A stretch of 64,000 nucleotides of DNA, taken from NCBI GenBank assembly GCA_013140705.1, contig JABFSH010000010.1:61044-125043 (forward strand). The letters run 5' to 3'. Below the pieces are notes generated by a model. That model was not told the origin of the DNA, made no database searches, and saw only the letters and a list, made by a program, of their open reading frames with translations. The DNA is from Methylococcaceae bacterium (lineage in GTDB: Bacteria > Pseudomonadota > Gammaproteobacteria > Methylococcales > Methylomonadaceae). Each line of letters opens with the position of its first letter. Position 1 is the first letter of the stretch. The position numbers and the translations under genes are program-made. Shown one piece after another: positions 49,338-58,517 of this stretch.

Positions 49338-50177
49338 ATGAATACCTTCGACCTTCGGTTTTTCGTCGAGCAACACACCCAGGAACAAATTGACTATGGC
49401 GAGGGAACAGCGCTGGTCTATCAAAAAATCTGGATCGATGGCCAGCATCTTGATGAACCCTACTCCGTTTGTTTGAACGATCTAACGCGAAGTCTGTTCT
49501 ACCCCGGTGAATTCAAGATATTCACTTGCGGTTGCGGGTATGCGGGCTGTGCATCAATTTTTGATGGGATCTTCGTGCGGCATGAACCCGGACTGATTCG
49601 TTGGCGTTTTCGACGCCCTGTCAGCTGTCGTGAATTTGGCACTGCCGATGATGACGGTTACGATGACTGGATTCAAAAGGCGCTCTGGTCAGAGTATGCT
49701 TTTGACCGGAATCAGATGCTCACCAACATTGCCAACGCGTTAAATGACATCCGAATTCAAACAGACATTGACGCCAGTTATTGCCCCTATGGCTTTGAGC
49801 GCACCGATCTCGATGCGTTAAATCCGCACGGACAACTAGCAGATATACCCTTTGAAGAAAGGACGGGGCAAAGTCTATTTTTTCTCGCTGACGAAGAAAA
49901 TCAATTCCTGCTTGATGGTCGCTTCGTAACGATGGACTGCCTCAATTTAACAAAATCATTTCAGCGCCGCTTTCAAGACTGGCTTCAGATAATACATTCA
50001 AGTCGACTCGATCCTGAGAACAGAAAGGAATTGGTGGAGGATGCCATCACATTCCTGACCGATGCTTACCACAACGGATTATCTACCGATACAACGCTTT
50101 GGATGATTACCCGTCGCTTAACCGATTGTACGCTTGATCCATGGAATCAAGAAAAACATCCCGTGAAAAGGGAATGA
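49338..50177 (+). CDS. Unrecognised cytoplasmic protein
   Basis: 279 residues from ATG 49338 (a TTG 15 bases upstream is an alternative). A cysteine cluster FTCGCGYAGCASI near residue 62 and WIQKALWSEYAFDRNQM near 120 stand out; charged throughout, no membrane segment or signal peptide. I cannot place it in a family. Stands alone on its strand between accessory genes. Confidence 0.55.
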   Translation: MNTFDLRFFVEQHTQEQIDYGEGTALVYQKIWIDGQHLDEPYSVCLNDLTRSLFYPGEFKIFTCGCGYAGCASIFDGIFVRHEPGLIRWRFRRPVSCREFGTADDDGYDDWIQKALWSEYAFDRNQMLTNIANALNDIRIQTDIDASYCPYGFERTDLDALNPHGQLADIPFEERTGQSLFFLADEENQFLLDGRFVTMDCLNLTKSFQRRFQDWLQIIHSSRLDPENRKELVEDAITFLTDAYHNGLSTDTTLWMITRRLTDCTLDPWNQEKHPVKRE

Positions 50178-50313
50178 CAGCGCAACAAGATAAAAGAGTC
50201 ATTGTTCATCAAAAATAACTCAAAGGGTGCGCTGGTTAGTGGATAATTTGAAGGCATAATACCTTATGCTGCAATTGCGACAATATAACACTCTCAGCAT
50301 AAGGAATACACAC

Positions 50314-50547
50314 ATGGGGATAATTGACAAACTCTCGATCACACTAACATGCAGTAGGTGCGGAGCCACGGAAGAATCCTCAATACTGGATACCGGGTCT
50401 CGCTGGAGTAGCTCAAACTGGAGCTGCCCCAGACCCTTCACTCAGTTCGACGTCATATATAAAGGCGGCGGAAAGGACGAACCTAGCGTGGATTCTGCCC
50501 AATGTAAGGTATGTGGCAATGCTGCTTCGGTTAAAACGACATACTGA
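50314..50547 (+). CDS. Small zinc-ribbon-like protein
   Basis: 77 residues from ATG 50314, with AAGGAA 9 bases upstream. Two cysteine pairs, CSRC (residues 13-16) and CKVC near residue 65, can bind one zinc. The middle is rich in Ser, Gly and Trp (DTGSRWSSSNWSCP). Function unknown. Confidence 0.55.
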   Translation: MGIIDKLSITLTCSRCGATEESSILDTGSRWSSSNWSCPRPFTQFDVIYKGGGKDEPSVDSAQCKVCGNAASVKTTY

Positions 50548-50589
50548 TGGATATCTAAGTGAGTTTTAGTATTGGATTGGATTGGAAGT

Positions 50590-51195
50590 TTAGCTGTCGT
50601 TCCAGTGTACTGGAACAATACGCGTAACTTCTTTACGATTACAATGCTCAACATAAATCGGAATTACCGCCAGCCCTGTTGCTTTAGCGGCAGCATAGCG
50701 ATGGTGCCCTCCCTGAACTCTGACCTCGTAATTGTTCCCTGGCTCTGGCATCACAAGTGGGGGAGTGATAGGCAAGCCATTTGCAAGGTAAGCAATAACG
50801 TATGCCAACTTCAATTTGGAACCAAGCTCCCAGAGTTCCTGTATTCCTTCACGGCGGCTGAAGTGGCAAAGCTTGTCATCGAATTCTTTAAGGTCTACCC
50901 AGCCGAGAATAAAGCCTTCCGGGTATCTAAGCTGAAAGTTTGGCAACTTAACCCCGTTCCCATCGAGCGAGAATCGCTGTGATTCAGCAGACAAATCCCA
51001 ATTAAAAGTCAATTGAGGCCAGTCAGCAGGCTGCAAGTCAATGTAGTGCTTTGCTTCAAGACTGAGTCGTGTACATTGCTCCACGTTAAAGCGATATGTT
51101 TCCAAGTCTTCGCCCCTAAGGAAAGCAAGAGTCTCTTCGATAATCTCTTCCAAGGCCTTCTGTTTAGGCTGTAACATTGTCATGTTTGACGACAT
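50590..51195 (-). CDS. ParB-like N-terminal domain protein
   Basis: 201 residues. The second half has a ParB/sulfiredoxin-like core: ITPPLVMPEPGNNYEVRVQGGHHRYAAAKATGLAVIPIYVEH, with the GGHHRYAAAK stretch standing where GERRxxA is found in ParB. This fold binds and hydrolyses CTP in ParB and cleaves DNA in some phage homologues. No helix-turn-helix follows, so it is not a partition protein. The N-terminus (MLQPKQKALEEIIEETLAFL) is helical. Downstream of a solitary MNT gene on the same strand. Confidence 0.65.
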   Translation of the reverse strand: MSSNMTMLQPKQKALEEIIEETLAFLRGEDLETYRFNVEQCTRLSLEAKHYIDLQPADWPQLTFNWDLSAESQRFSLDGNGVKLPNFQLRYPEGFILGWVDLKEFDDKLCHFSRREGIQELWELGSKLKLAYVIAYLANGLPITPPLVMPEPGNNYEVRVQGGHHRYAAAKATGLAVIPIYVEHCNRKEVTRIVPVHWNDS

Positions 51196-51271
51196 TTAAC
51201 CTCGCCTTAATCGGGCCAAGAACCCACGCCAACGAGATCGAAGGTTAGGGTGTATGTAAAATGTAATATCC

Positions 51272-51676
51272 CTATGCGAATGGGTAAACCCGAAGCGCCC
51301 TGCACCATATAACCTTACGGTTAAATTGCTCTTTTCCGTCCTCGTCGTAAATTCGTTTCGTAGCACGATACATAGCCAAGTTTTGGTCTTCTTTTTTCCA
51401 GGCCCATTCTTGTAGGCTACCGCGTTTCCCTAATTCCCATGGATCATTGAAATTCTCACTGTCATAAACAATAAGTAAATCTATAGAAGGCTGGCGAAAG
51501 CGCTTATCGTTGGTAAGCGATTCTAGAATAACCTGTGAACCGAATGCTAATAGATCCCAATCTGAATCTGCGCGTTCAGTATAGTTTGCGCGAGAGCCGA
51601 ATAGCCAAACACACTCTATTTGCGGGTAAGCTTTAACAAGTTCTTCAACGTATTTTTTTACGCTTGGTTCCAGCAT
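51272..51676 (-). CDS. Solitary MNT-type nucleotidyltransferase
   Basis: 134 residues from ATG 51676, preceded by AAAGGGGGG. The active-site pattern GSRANYTERADSDWDLLAFG fits GS-x10-D-x-D, and SIDLLIVYD supplies the third acidic residue. This is the class that includes MntA antitoxins, but no HEPN gene is adjacent. It may act alone, with a partner elsewhere, or have another substrate. A longer start at 51757 would overlap the J-domain gene. Confidence 0.78.
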   Translation of the reverse strand: MLEPSVKKYVEELVKAYPQIECVWLFGSRANYTERADSDWDLLAFGSQVILESLTNDKRFRQPSIDLLIVYDSENFNDPWELGKRGSLQEWAWKKEDQNLAMYRATKRIYDEDGKEQFNRKVIWCRALRVYPFA

Positions 51677-51737
51677 AACCCCCCCTTTAGTGCATAATTT
51701 TTGAATATGGCGTAAACGGATCAAAGCGATCACGTAA

Positions 51738-52505
51738 TCAAAAAATAGCATTGGCATTTCGGCGTTGACGAATCATTTCCAGTTCAATTTTCCGTTCGGA
51801 AATTTGTTGCATAATTTGCCTAGCTAAATCGCCTAAAGGGTCGCCGCCCATAGCTTTAGTTTCAGTGACGGTGATGATCAGTTCGTATAATTCACCGGCT
51901 TTCTGGGTAGCAATTTCTTGATGGGCTTCGTTTACTCGGCGGCGTAATTGGGCAATACGGCGAATCGTTTTAACCAGACGCGCGGCAATATCTTCACCGG
52001 TAATGGCTTCGGGGTCTTGGCCGAACTCAATGATCAGCTTTTCGATAGCTGTCCTGTCGCCTTTCTCATAGGCAACATTGACTTGCGCCATGATCGCGGT
52101 TCGACGACTGCGTTCGGCATCGGTGCTGGCACGATCCGGGTGCATCAGTTTAGCCGCTTGCCGGAAGGCTTGCTTTAATTCAGGGGTTATTTCTGGCGGT
52201 GGTGGCGGTTGTTTTTCTGCCATGCCGATTTCTTCGGCGGATTTTTGAGACTGCTGTTCTGCGGCCTCGGCCTGTGCTTGCGCTTCGGCATTATCAGGGT
52301 CTAGTCCTGCTTCCGCCCTGGCTATTCGTGCAATCAGCCGATCCAGCTCCACATAAAGCTTACCAACGGTTTGAAAATATTGATGCTGGAATTGTGCAAT
52401 TTCTACCTTGAGGGTTTCCAGTGTCAATTCGGCATTGGCAACCTGATCTTCCAGCGTTGCTTGTTCGCTTTCCAGGCGGTTAAGCTCTTGTTCTTCGGGG
52501 AGCAT
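51738..52505 (-). CDS. J-domain (DnaJ-like) protein with coiled coils
   Basis: 255 residues from ATG 52505. Residues about 5-70 form a coiled coil. An Ala/Gln-rich stretch and a proline run (PPPPPE) lead to a J domain at about 107-160: LKQAFRQAAKLMHPDRASTDA with the diagnostic HPD, which should stimulate an Hsp70 such as DnaK. A helical C-terminus follows. Its start overlaps the stop of the Sel1-repeat gene by one base (TAATG), so they are co-translated. No DnaK gene is in the window. Confidence 0.8.
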   Translation of the reverse strand: MLPEEQELNRLESEQATLEDQVANAELTLETLKVEIAQFQHQYFQTVGKLYVELDRLIARIARAEAGLDPDNAEAQAQAEAAEQQSQKSAEEIGMAEKQPPPPPEITPELKQAFRQAAKLMHPDRASTDAERSRRTAIMAQVNVAYEKGDRTAIEKLIIEFGQDPEAITGEDIAARLVKTIRRIAQLRRRVNEAHQEIATQKAGELYELIITVTETKAMGGDPLGDLARQIMQQISERKIELEMIRQRRNANAIF

Positions 52506-53806
52506 TATGCGTCCTTCCATTTAATGCCAAGGTTTTCAAGTGCTTTTTGAGCTTTCCTTCTCGGTTTTTTGTTGAGGGATTGAGAAGCCTTTCGATACCA
52601 AAATACAGCTTGATCTTTGTCTTGTTCAACACCAATTCCATTTTCATACCTCCACCCGAGCATATTTTGTGCTTCCGCATAGCCGCTCCCAGCTGATTTT
52701 CGACACCAAAGCACAGCTTGCTCGTAATCTTGTTCTATGTCCCAACCACCTTGATACATCTCAGATAAACTGAATTGAGCCCACGCACAGTAATCAGCCA
52801 CTCGGCGATACAAAAAAACTGCTTGTATGTAGTCTTGCTCCACTCCAAGGCCATTGGCGTACATTCTACCTAAACGCCATTGAGCGCTTTCATAACCCTG
52901 CTCTGCTGCTTTTTTAAACCAAAACATTGATTTTTTATAGTCTTGTTCTTCATGTAGGTCAAGTAGGTATATTTCGCCTAAATCACATTGTGCTCTGGCA
53001 TAACCTTGTTTAGCCGCAATATGAAGCCAATTCAAAGTTTGTTCTTTATCTTTAAATTGCCCGTATCGTGCGGAACCTCTGTTCATGTCGCTCAACTGCG
53101 TATAGCCAAACATGTTTCCTTGTTCTGCGGCTTTGAGATACCAAAAGGCCGCTTTCTCTTTATCCGATTCTCCATTAAATCCGCAATCGTAAAACCAACC
53201 TAAAGTAGTTTGTGCATCGCCATTACCGTGTTCAGCTGCTTTGCTGCACCAGAAGACATACTGCTCATTGTCGGGAGTTAAAACGCCACGCCCATTGCGG
53301 TAAATCCGCCCTAAATCATTCCATAGTTCTGGGTCATTCAATGCTTGATTTGCAAAACACCAGTCGAATGCCAAGCGATAGTAATAACCAGCTTTTTCAG
53401 AATTTTTGCTTGTTCCTTGTCCGCCTTGGTAAATGAATGAAAGCGGAAAATACGCTTTGCCATAACCTTGATCGGCCAACTGTTGAAACTCCGCAAAAAT
53501 GCCTGCCAATTGTTGAATTCGATTAAAAAGTGGTTGTAACTGTTGCAACTGGAAATCTTCAAACATATCAGATTGACAACTGGTTTCAGGCATCGCCTCA
53601 ATTTTGAAGCCATCTTCACGACCGTAATCAGTTATCCGATTATAAATATCCCGCGCCTGCCGGTAACGTGTATCCAGATCGGTCTTAGTAATACCGGTTT
53701 CCTTGCGCTGAATAGCATTTAAGCCACGACCGATCAAGGTGGTCGATGATGTTGCCGTAATAATTACTGCGCGGTTTCCACTAATAATCGGCAGTTTATC
53801 TGTCAT
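52505..53806 (-). CDS. Sel1-like repeat protein
   Basis: 433 residues. An N-terminal domain of ~110 residues (NRAVIITATSSTTLIGRGLN...) has no family I know. About eight Sel1/TPR-like repeats follow from residue ~110, for example WYLKAAEQGNMFGYTQLSDM and AQWRLGRMYANGLGVEQDY, forming a superhelix for protein contacts. No signal peptide, so it should act in the cytoplasm. Coupled by TAATG with the J-domain gene downstream, suggesting a protein-handling complex. Confidence 0.85.
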   Translation of the reverse strand: MTDKLPIISGNRAVIITATSSTTLIGRGLNAIQRKETGITKTDLDTRYRQARDIYNRITDYGREDGFKIEAMPETSCQSDMFEDFQLQQLQPLFNRIQQLAGIFAEFQQLADQGYGKAYFPLSFIYQGGQGTSKNSEKAGYYYRLAFDWCFANQALNDPELWNDLGRIYRNGRGVLTPDNEQYVFWCSKAAEHGNGDAQTTLGWFYDCGFNGESDKEKAAFWYLKAAEQGNMFGYTQLSDMNRGSARYGQFKDKEQTLNWLHIAAKQGYARAQCDLGEIYLLDLHEEQDYKKSMFWFKKAAEQGYESAQWRLGRMYANGLGVEQDYIQAVFLYRRVADYCAWAQFSLSEMYQGGWDIEQDYEQAVLWCRKSAGSGYAEAQNMLGWRYENGIGVEQDKDQAVFWYRKASQSLNKKPRRKAQKALENLGIKWKDA

Positions 53807-53871
53807 GTTAAATTGCCGTCAGGTTTTGCATTTGTACGATGTGTTGGCCAAGCGCGTGGGGCATGGAAGGG

Positions 53872-54837
53872 CTAGGTATCTGATTCATAAACGGGTAGAT
53901 CCCTTAACGAAACGAAATCTGGTTCCTTTACCCCACACGCTTCATAATAGCATTTATCAGTATCTCGACATTTCAGGTCAAAGCTGTTGTTAGATATGAA
54001 TATATCGTAAAACTTGATCGGCATCCCTGTGAACAGTTTGATGATGCTGGTTTTGATGGATACATCACAACGAAAACCAAAATATATTGCACTGATTTTG
54101 AAGGGTGCCGAATTAACGCCGGACTTATCGATGTCGCGCCACTCTTTCTCGTAGTCCCATTGTTGTGCCTTTGAATAGAAGAACGTATTTAAGATGACGT
54201 TTTCGGCTTCATTAGAACCCTTTTTCCATTTGATTATCTCGCTGACTTTTATGCTTCTAGGTTGCTTATAGTCTACTGCTTTGATGTTCTTGCAGTCATG
54301 GTCCGTCATGTCGTATTCGATACATAGACCGCGGTGTTCGTCTGCGTAGTGGCTCCACATAAGTGGGCAATTCCATTTTTCGGACAAGGACAACACGCCT
54401 TTCTTACCAATCTCTTCGTAAAGTATATTCTGGATAACGCTAATCAAGCGATGCTTGTAGTATTCTTCCCCATCGTGATTGTCGTCATATTTTCCATACT
54501 CTGTTGCAGAGTAACGATGGTCTATTATTTTTTTACGGGCGTATTCCTTGCCGTTATCTGATTCAGGCAACTTGCTATTATCAATTTTAAGCATTTCATT
54601 GTACGCATCATGTGCAGCTACAATTATTTTATCATGAGCTTCTTTTAGCATTTTGAAACAAAGTTTCTCCAATGCTTTCCTATCCGTGTCTTTTTCTATA
54701 GTAGGTTTGCAATCCAGCGGATCATTCAACTTTTCTGGGGAAGCGTAGTAGGCTTCTGATTCGGTAAGCAATCGGAGAGTGTTGACATTAAATACACGAT
54801 ACTTGTAGAGCTTTTCAGGCGGTTTTGATTTTGTCAT
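53872..54837 (-). CDS. DUF2971 domain-containing protein
   Basis: 321 residues. DUF2971 is indicated by LYKYRVFNVNTLRLLTESEAYYASPEKLNDPLDC at the start, WNCPLMWSHYADEHRGLCIEYD in the middle and KAQQWDYEKEWRDI later. The family is common in mobile and defence-linked regions, but its activity is unknown. No partner of the same operon is clear; 65 bases separate it from the Sel1 gene. Confidence 0.85.
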   Translation of the reverse strand: MTKSKPPEKLYKYRVFNVNTLRLLTESEAYYASPEKLNDPLDCKPTIEKDTDRKALEKLCFKMLKEAHDKIIVAAHDAYNEMLKIDNSKLPESDNGKEYARKKIIDHRYSATEYGKYDDNHDGEEYYKHRLISVIQNILYEEIGKKGVLSLSEKWNCPLMWSHYADEHRGLCIEYDMTDHDCKNIKAVDYKQPRSIKVSEIIKWKKGSNEAENVILNTFFYSKAQQWDYEKEWRDIDKSGVNSAPFKISAIYFGFRCDVSIKTSIIKLFTGMPIKFYDIFISNNSFDLKCRDTDKCYYEACGVKEPDFVSLRDLPVYESDT

Positions 54838-54910
54838 AGTATATGGTAGATTTTTAACAAGTTATTTCTATAACGCTGAAGGCGTATTAGGTTGTAGTTT
54901 ATCTACCATG

Positions 54911-55479
54911 TCAGGTTGATGTTTGGCCTTGCATCTGCAAGATGAGTTTACCAAGCTCTTTATTGCCAATCAGTCGCACATTGGAAGTTCGACGGCATTT
55001 GCTGTGTAGTTCCCAGTGGAGACGACCCACGCACTTTGGCAGCGATAGTAAGCCATGCCTGATAAGGCTTCTTGCACGGCAACTACGCCGACACTGCCGG
55101 TATAGCATTTAGCCTGCACGGCGATGCGCTGCTGGTCTTTATGCAAGATCAGGTCAGCACCATAGTCGCCGGTTATTGGCGTTTTTTCGGATAGATAACC
55201 TTGGGTTTTAAATAGCTTGGCCAGGTAATCCTCAAATTCTGTGCCACTGAGCTTTTTAAGTTCGTCAATGTGCAGCGAACCATAGTGATGTTGCCAACGC
55301 TCATGTTCATTCTGTTTATGTCGTAACTCTTTGCGCTGTTGCTTGGCAAAGGCCAGAGTATTACGCAAATATTAGGCTTGCGGATCTTCCTTGGGTGGCT
55401 GTGGCTTAGGTTGGGAATGCGGCATCTCTTGCTTGGCAGCCGCTTCATTACCGAATATCAAGTGTTTTAGCCAGTTCAT
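54911..55479 (-). pseudogene. mrr: Mrr-like restriction endonuclease, inactivated
   Basis: Mrr-type enzymes cut modified or foreign DNA. The gene starts at ATG 55479 (MNWLKHLIFGNEAAAKQE), hits an in-frame TAA at 55374-55372, and resumes in the same frame (YLRNTLAFAKQQ). The catalytic domain reads LKKLSGTEFEDYLAKLF, DYGADLIL and IAVQAKCY, with the expected Glu, Asp and QAK. A frameshift near 54985-54995 ends it at 54970; the next frame continues NVRLIGNKELGKLILQMQG to 54911. Two lesions make it a pseudogene, although a TTG-started 132-residue piece keeps the catalytic residues. Confidence 0.8.
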
Positions 55480-56020
55480 TAGATGTGAATGATGGTTGCT
55501 GATTTTATGAATTATAAATAATTTCCATAAGACTTAGTTTAGTTTCTCATTTCGGGTTTACGAAAAAATATCCTTCTTGTAGTTTCTTGATCTTTTGGCA
55601 AAGGCAGAACAAAAAAATTGGTGTGCCCAACCATTCTGCACGACTTGTAGGGCTGGAGATTTCCGTACAGCGCTCTCAGAGATTGGGTTTCTTTGGTATG
55701 TCTTATGCAAATCTTCCCCTCTGAACAACTGGAACAACACTCATGGGCCGATGCGTTGCGAGTACAGCATATGATTCCGGTTTACTATAGTCCGGGGGAG
55801 AGGCCTTCCCGTTTGCATCCACACCGAGTAATTGAAAAACATTTTTTGCAATGTCAAAGTCGATTGCTGTAATATTTTCATGGCGGATTCCTATTCATCT
55901 GTTAAGTGGTGGTTTACCCTTCCACTCTGGCACGCCACGATGCCGTTGGGAAAGGGAGGAGTCCATACCATAGGCTTTTAATTCGAGTCTGACCCTTTGA
56001 TTCAATTCGATTGCTTAACC
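55480..56020. other. Intergenic region, possible degraded sequence
   Basis: About 540 bases between the mrr pseudogene and the ankyrin gene. Short frames here lack ribosome sites and family similarity. It may hold remnants of older insertions; I could not identify one. Confidence 0.35.
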
Positions 56021-56896
56021 ATGAACCAATTGTCCGAAGTTGCCGCATCATTGATGGAACACTGCTCTGCCGATGGCTGTGTTTGTCCCAGAGGGGACAA
56101 GTGGCAAGAGCTTTGGAAAATGCTGCCCGAAGACTTAACCAAGGTCGGACGGGAAAGGACACCACCCATGCCCTTGATTCTCGCCGCTATCGAATGCAAA
56201 CCTTGGGAAAAACGGATGAGGGTTAAAGATCATATCGCATGGGCGGATGCCCAAGGGATTATAGGGCAAGTCAACTCATTTCTTCGAGGCTTATCTTTTG
56301 AAGAATGGGAGCGAGAACCGAGCAATTGCATCAAAGACAATTTCTACGATCATTTTTCGTTTCAGGGTTGCATCGTTGATGATGACGTCGAGGGCATGAA
56401 AAGATACCTATCAGAAGGCATTGACCCTAATGATGATTATGCAGAGTATTCAAATGGCGATGCATTGGCCTGCGCTGTTGAAGCAGAAGCAATCAACGCA
56501 GTAGCGTACTTGTTGACTATCGACATCGAGCTAGACCGTGCATCGGCGTGCAGGATTGCTGCCAATAGGCGTATCGATATTCTTGAACTGCTACTTGATG
56601 CAGGAGTAGTTCCAGACGCTGATGCGCTTTGCCTTGCTAGCAAAGCTCAAGCGGTTGAGCTGCTGTTACGGGCTGATGCGCCAATAAATGATCTATGCAG
56701 TTGGGGATGGAGCGCACTTCACAATGCAATAGCAGAAGGCAGGACAGAGATTGTGGAACTGTTATTGAGAAGCGGGGCAAATCCCAATGTAACTAGTAAG
56801 GATGGAGAAACACCATTGATGTTCGCGACTAGCGGCGGGGATGTTGCAATTGTCGAGTTGCTGTTGAAATGTGGCGCCGATCCTGCCCAGAAATGA
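56021..56896 (+). CDS. Ankyrin-repeat protein
   Basis: 291 residues from ATG 56021. The N-terminal ~110 residues look like an independent domain with a few cysteines (CSADGCVCPRGDKWQELW). Ankyrin repeats run from about residue 120: EGMKRYLSEGIDPNDDY, NAVAYLLTIDIELDRAS, ILELLLDAGVVPDADAL, then two strong repeats (SALHNAIAEGRTEIVELLL; TPLMFATSGGDVAIVELLL). No signal peptide. Acts presumably by protein contact. It is followed by the transposase remnant. Confidence 0.8.
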   Translation: MNQLSEVAASLMEHCSADGCVCPRGDKWQELWKMLPEDLTKVGRERTPPMPLILAAIECKPWEKRMRVKDHIAWADAQGIIGQVNSFLRGLSFEEWEREPSNCIKDNFYDHFSFQGCIVDDDVEGMKRYLSEGIDPNDDYAEYSNGDALACAVEAEAINAVAYLLTIDIELDRASACRIAANRRIDILELLLDAGVVPDADALCLASKAQAVELLLRADAPINDLCSWGWSALHNAIAEGRTEIVELLLRSGANPNVTSKDGETPLMFATSGGDVAIVELLLKCGADPAQK

Positions 56897-57029
56897 GCTT
56901 GGGGAAGACGCGCCTTGACCAGACGCAAGAAAGCCAAGTGGACATATGCTGTTCTTGTCCGTGCCGAACAAATGCAGTGCTGTCAAATGGTGGGCAGAAA
57001 AGGGGTGCGATTCAAACTGAGGCGGTCCT

Positions 57030-57905
57030 TCAAGCGGCTTTCCTCGCTTGATTCCAATAGCTGTCCCATTGCCGGTTAGCCCGATTCAGGCGCAGTGCAA
57101 GCATGTACTCGGCGTTGGTGGCGCACCACCAGGATCCCGGGAGCTTGAGCCGTTTTTGGACGATGTACTCACAGGGCATAAATAGCGATGCGCGCTCTCA
57201 ATTTCCCCTGAGCCAATCGGCAAGTTGTTCGTCAATGCGTCCGGGTAGTCGAGCTGATCCATGCGGCGGCTCAAATAGCGGTGGCAAGACCGTACCGACG
57301 CTTTGCTATCAGGCACGTCATCGGCCTCAAGATGCTCCCGCAGAAACTCGATGGCTTCCGCACACTATCCGGCTTTGAGGGCAGCCTTCTGCTGGCTGAA
57401 CCACGCGTTAGCAGCTTCTACATCAGAATGGATCACCGTGGCAGCGGCGCTCAGGTAATCGCAGACATGATAGAAATCGACCAGATACCGGCCTTGAGTG
57501 CCGAACCGCTCATCTACTTGCAGCGCAATCCATTCGGCACCATCCCCGACAGCATGAACCCGACTCGCCTTGCCGAAACCCGCGCTTCTGGCGCAGCCAA
57601 ACAGCTGCTTTCCCGCTTCCTCAACATCGCCTTGTAGTGTCCCACCATAGCTCAAGGCTTTGCTGCCCGCCTCATGCGCCAGGCAGAGTTTAGCTTCTTT
57701 CCAAAGCAATGTCTTGCCTTTGCGTCGATCTTTTTGCCCCGCATCCGCTTCGACAATTGGTACCATGCCACCGTCCATTTCAACGACTACCCTTCGGCAT
57801 CCCGCTTTATCCGGCCAAGTCTCATCAACCTGTGTCGTCGTGTAGATGTTTTGTGAGTGCGATTGGTCACCCGCCGTATCGTGCTCTCGGGCAGGAGGAC
57901 CCCTT
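57030..57905 (-). pseudogene. ISKra4-family transposase remnant
   Basis: Read leftward, the catalytic part is recognisable: VVVEMDGGMVP, WKEAKLCLAHE, AVGDGAEWIALQVDERF and LVDFYHVCDYLSAAA. A TAG at 57367-57365 interrupts it, and the same frame continues CAEAIEFLREHLEADDVPDS and NLPIGSGEIESAHRY. A frameshift follows, after which another frame reads QKRLKLPGSWW and EYMLALRLNR, the family's usual C-terminus, ending at 57030. A further frame change occurs near 57870. Terminal repeats were not found. Confidence 0.75.
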
Positions 57906-58100
57906 AAAAATATGTTGGGTTTGCGTCAATTTTTTATTGGATCTGAGTGTCGGTTTTTGGTATCGTGAAAGTCCGAATTTGGCAACCGTCAACGCCTGCA
58001 ATTGGCCGAGTACCACCGTTAAGGGGTTGAGCAACTAGCTATGGGTTACCGAACGGCGCGATCCAGATTTTGTTAGTGACGCAGGGGATACGCTCACTAC

Positions 58101-58517
58101 TCAGATTTTCCTCAGTGTTGTCACCACGGGTAATGCCCCCAATTTTTTTTCATTTTCAAAGGTAAAAAGGGTAGTCGCCCCTTCATTTTGAGCACGTCGC
58201 GCAATCAGGCAATCGGATAATTCAACAGCGTTATATTCAATATAATCAAGTAGTGCGTTATTCAATGCCGACCAGTCATCAAATTGAAACTTTGAATTGC
58301 TTGCTAACTCATGGATCACTGAATAGATTTCCTGGCGATTACAATCAAAAACACTTTCTAAAACCCACTCGGTTTCGGCTATCACGATAGAGGAAATAAA
58401 AACCTTGTCAGCCGAATTAATCAAGGCTTCGGCAGCATCAACTTGCCATTTCGGATTTTTGACATCAACCGGCTTAAACAAAAATCGAAGCAGAACATTT
58501 GTATCAATTGCAATCAT
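58101..58517 (-). CDS. vapC: VapC-type PIN-domain toxin
   Basis: 138 residues. MIAIDTNVLLRFLF at the start, SSIVIAETEWVL in the middle, and LSDCLIARRAQNEGATTLFTFENE give the conserved acidic residues of PIN ribonucleases; the last is usually TFDxxF, here TFENE, a small variation. It overlaps the antitoxin gene by 14 bases. Probably cleaves a structured RNA such as tRNA, by family. Confidence 0.88.
   Translation of the reverse strand: MIAIDTNVLLRFLFKPVDVKNPKWQVDAAEALINSADKVFISSIVIAETEWVLESVFDCNRQEIYSVIHELASNSKFQFDDWSALNNALLDYIEYNAVELSDCLIARRAQNEGATTLFTFENEKKLGALPVVTTLRKI

Noticed and set aside
55558..55740. 60-codon frame on the minus strand near the mrr pseudogene
   Set aside because: No ribosome site and no recognisable motif; the region looks degraded.
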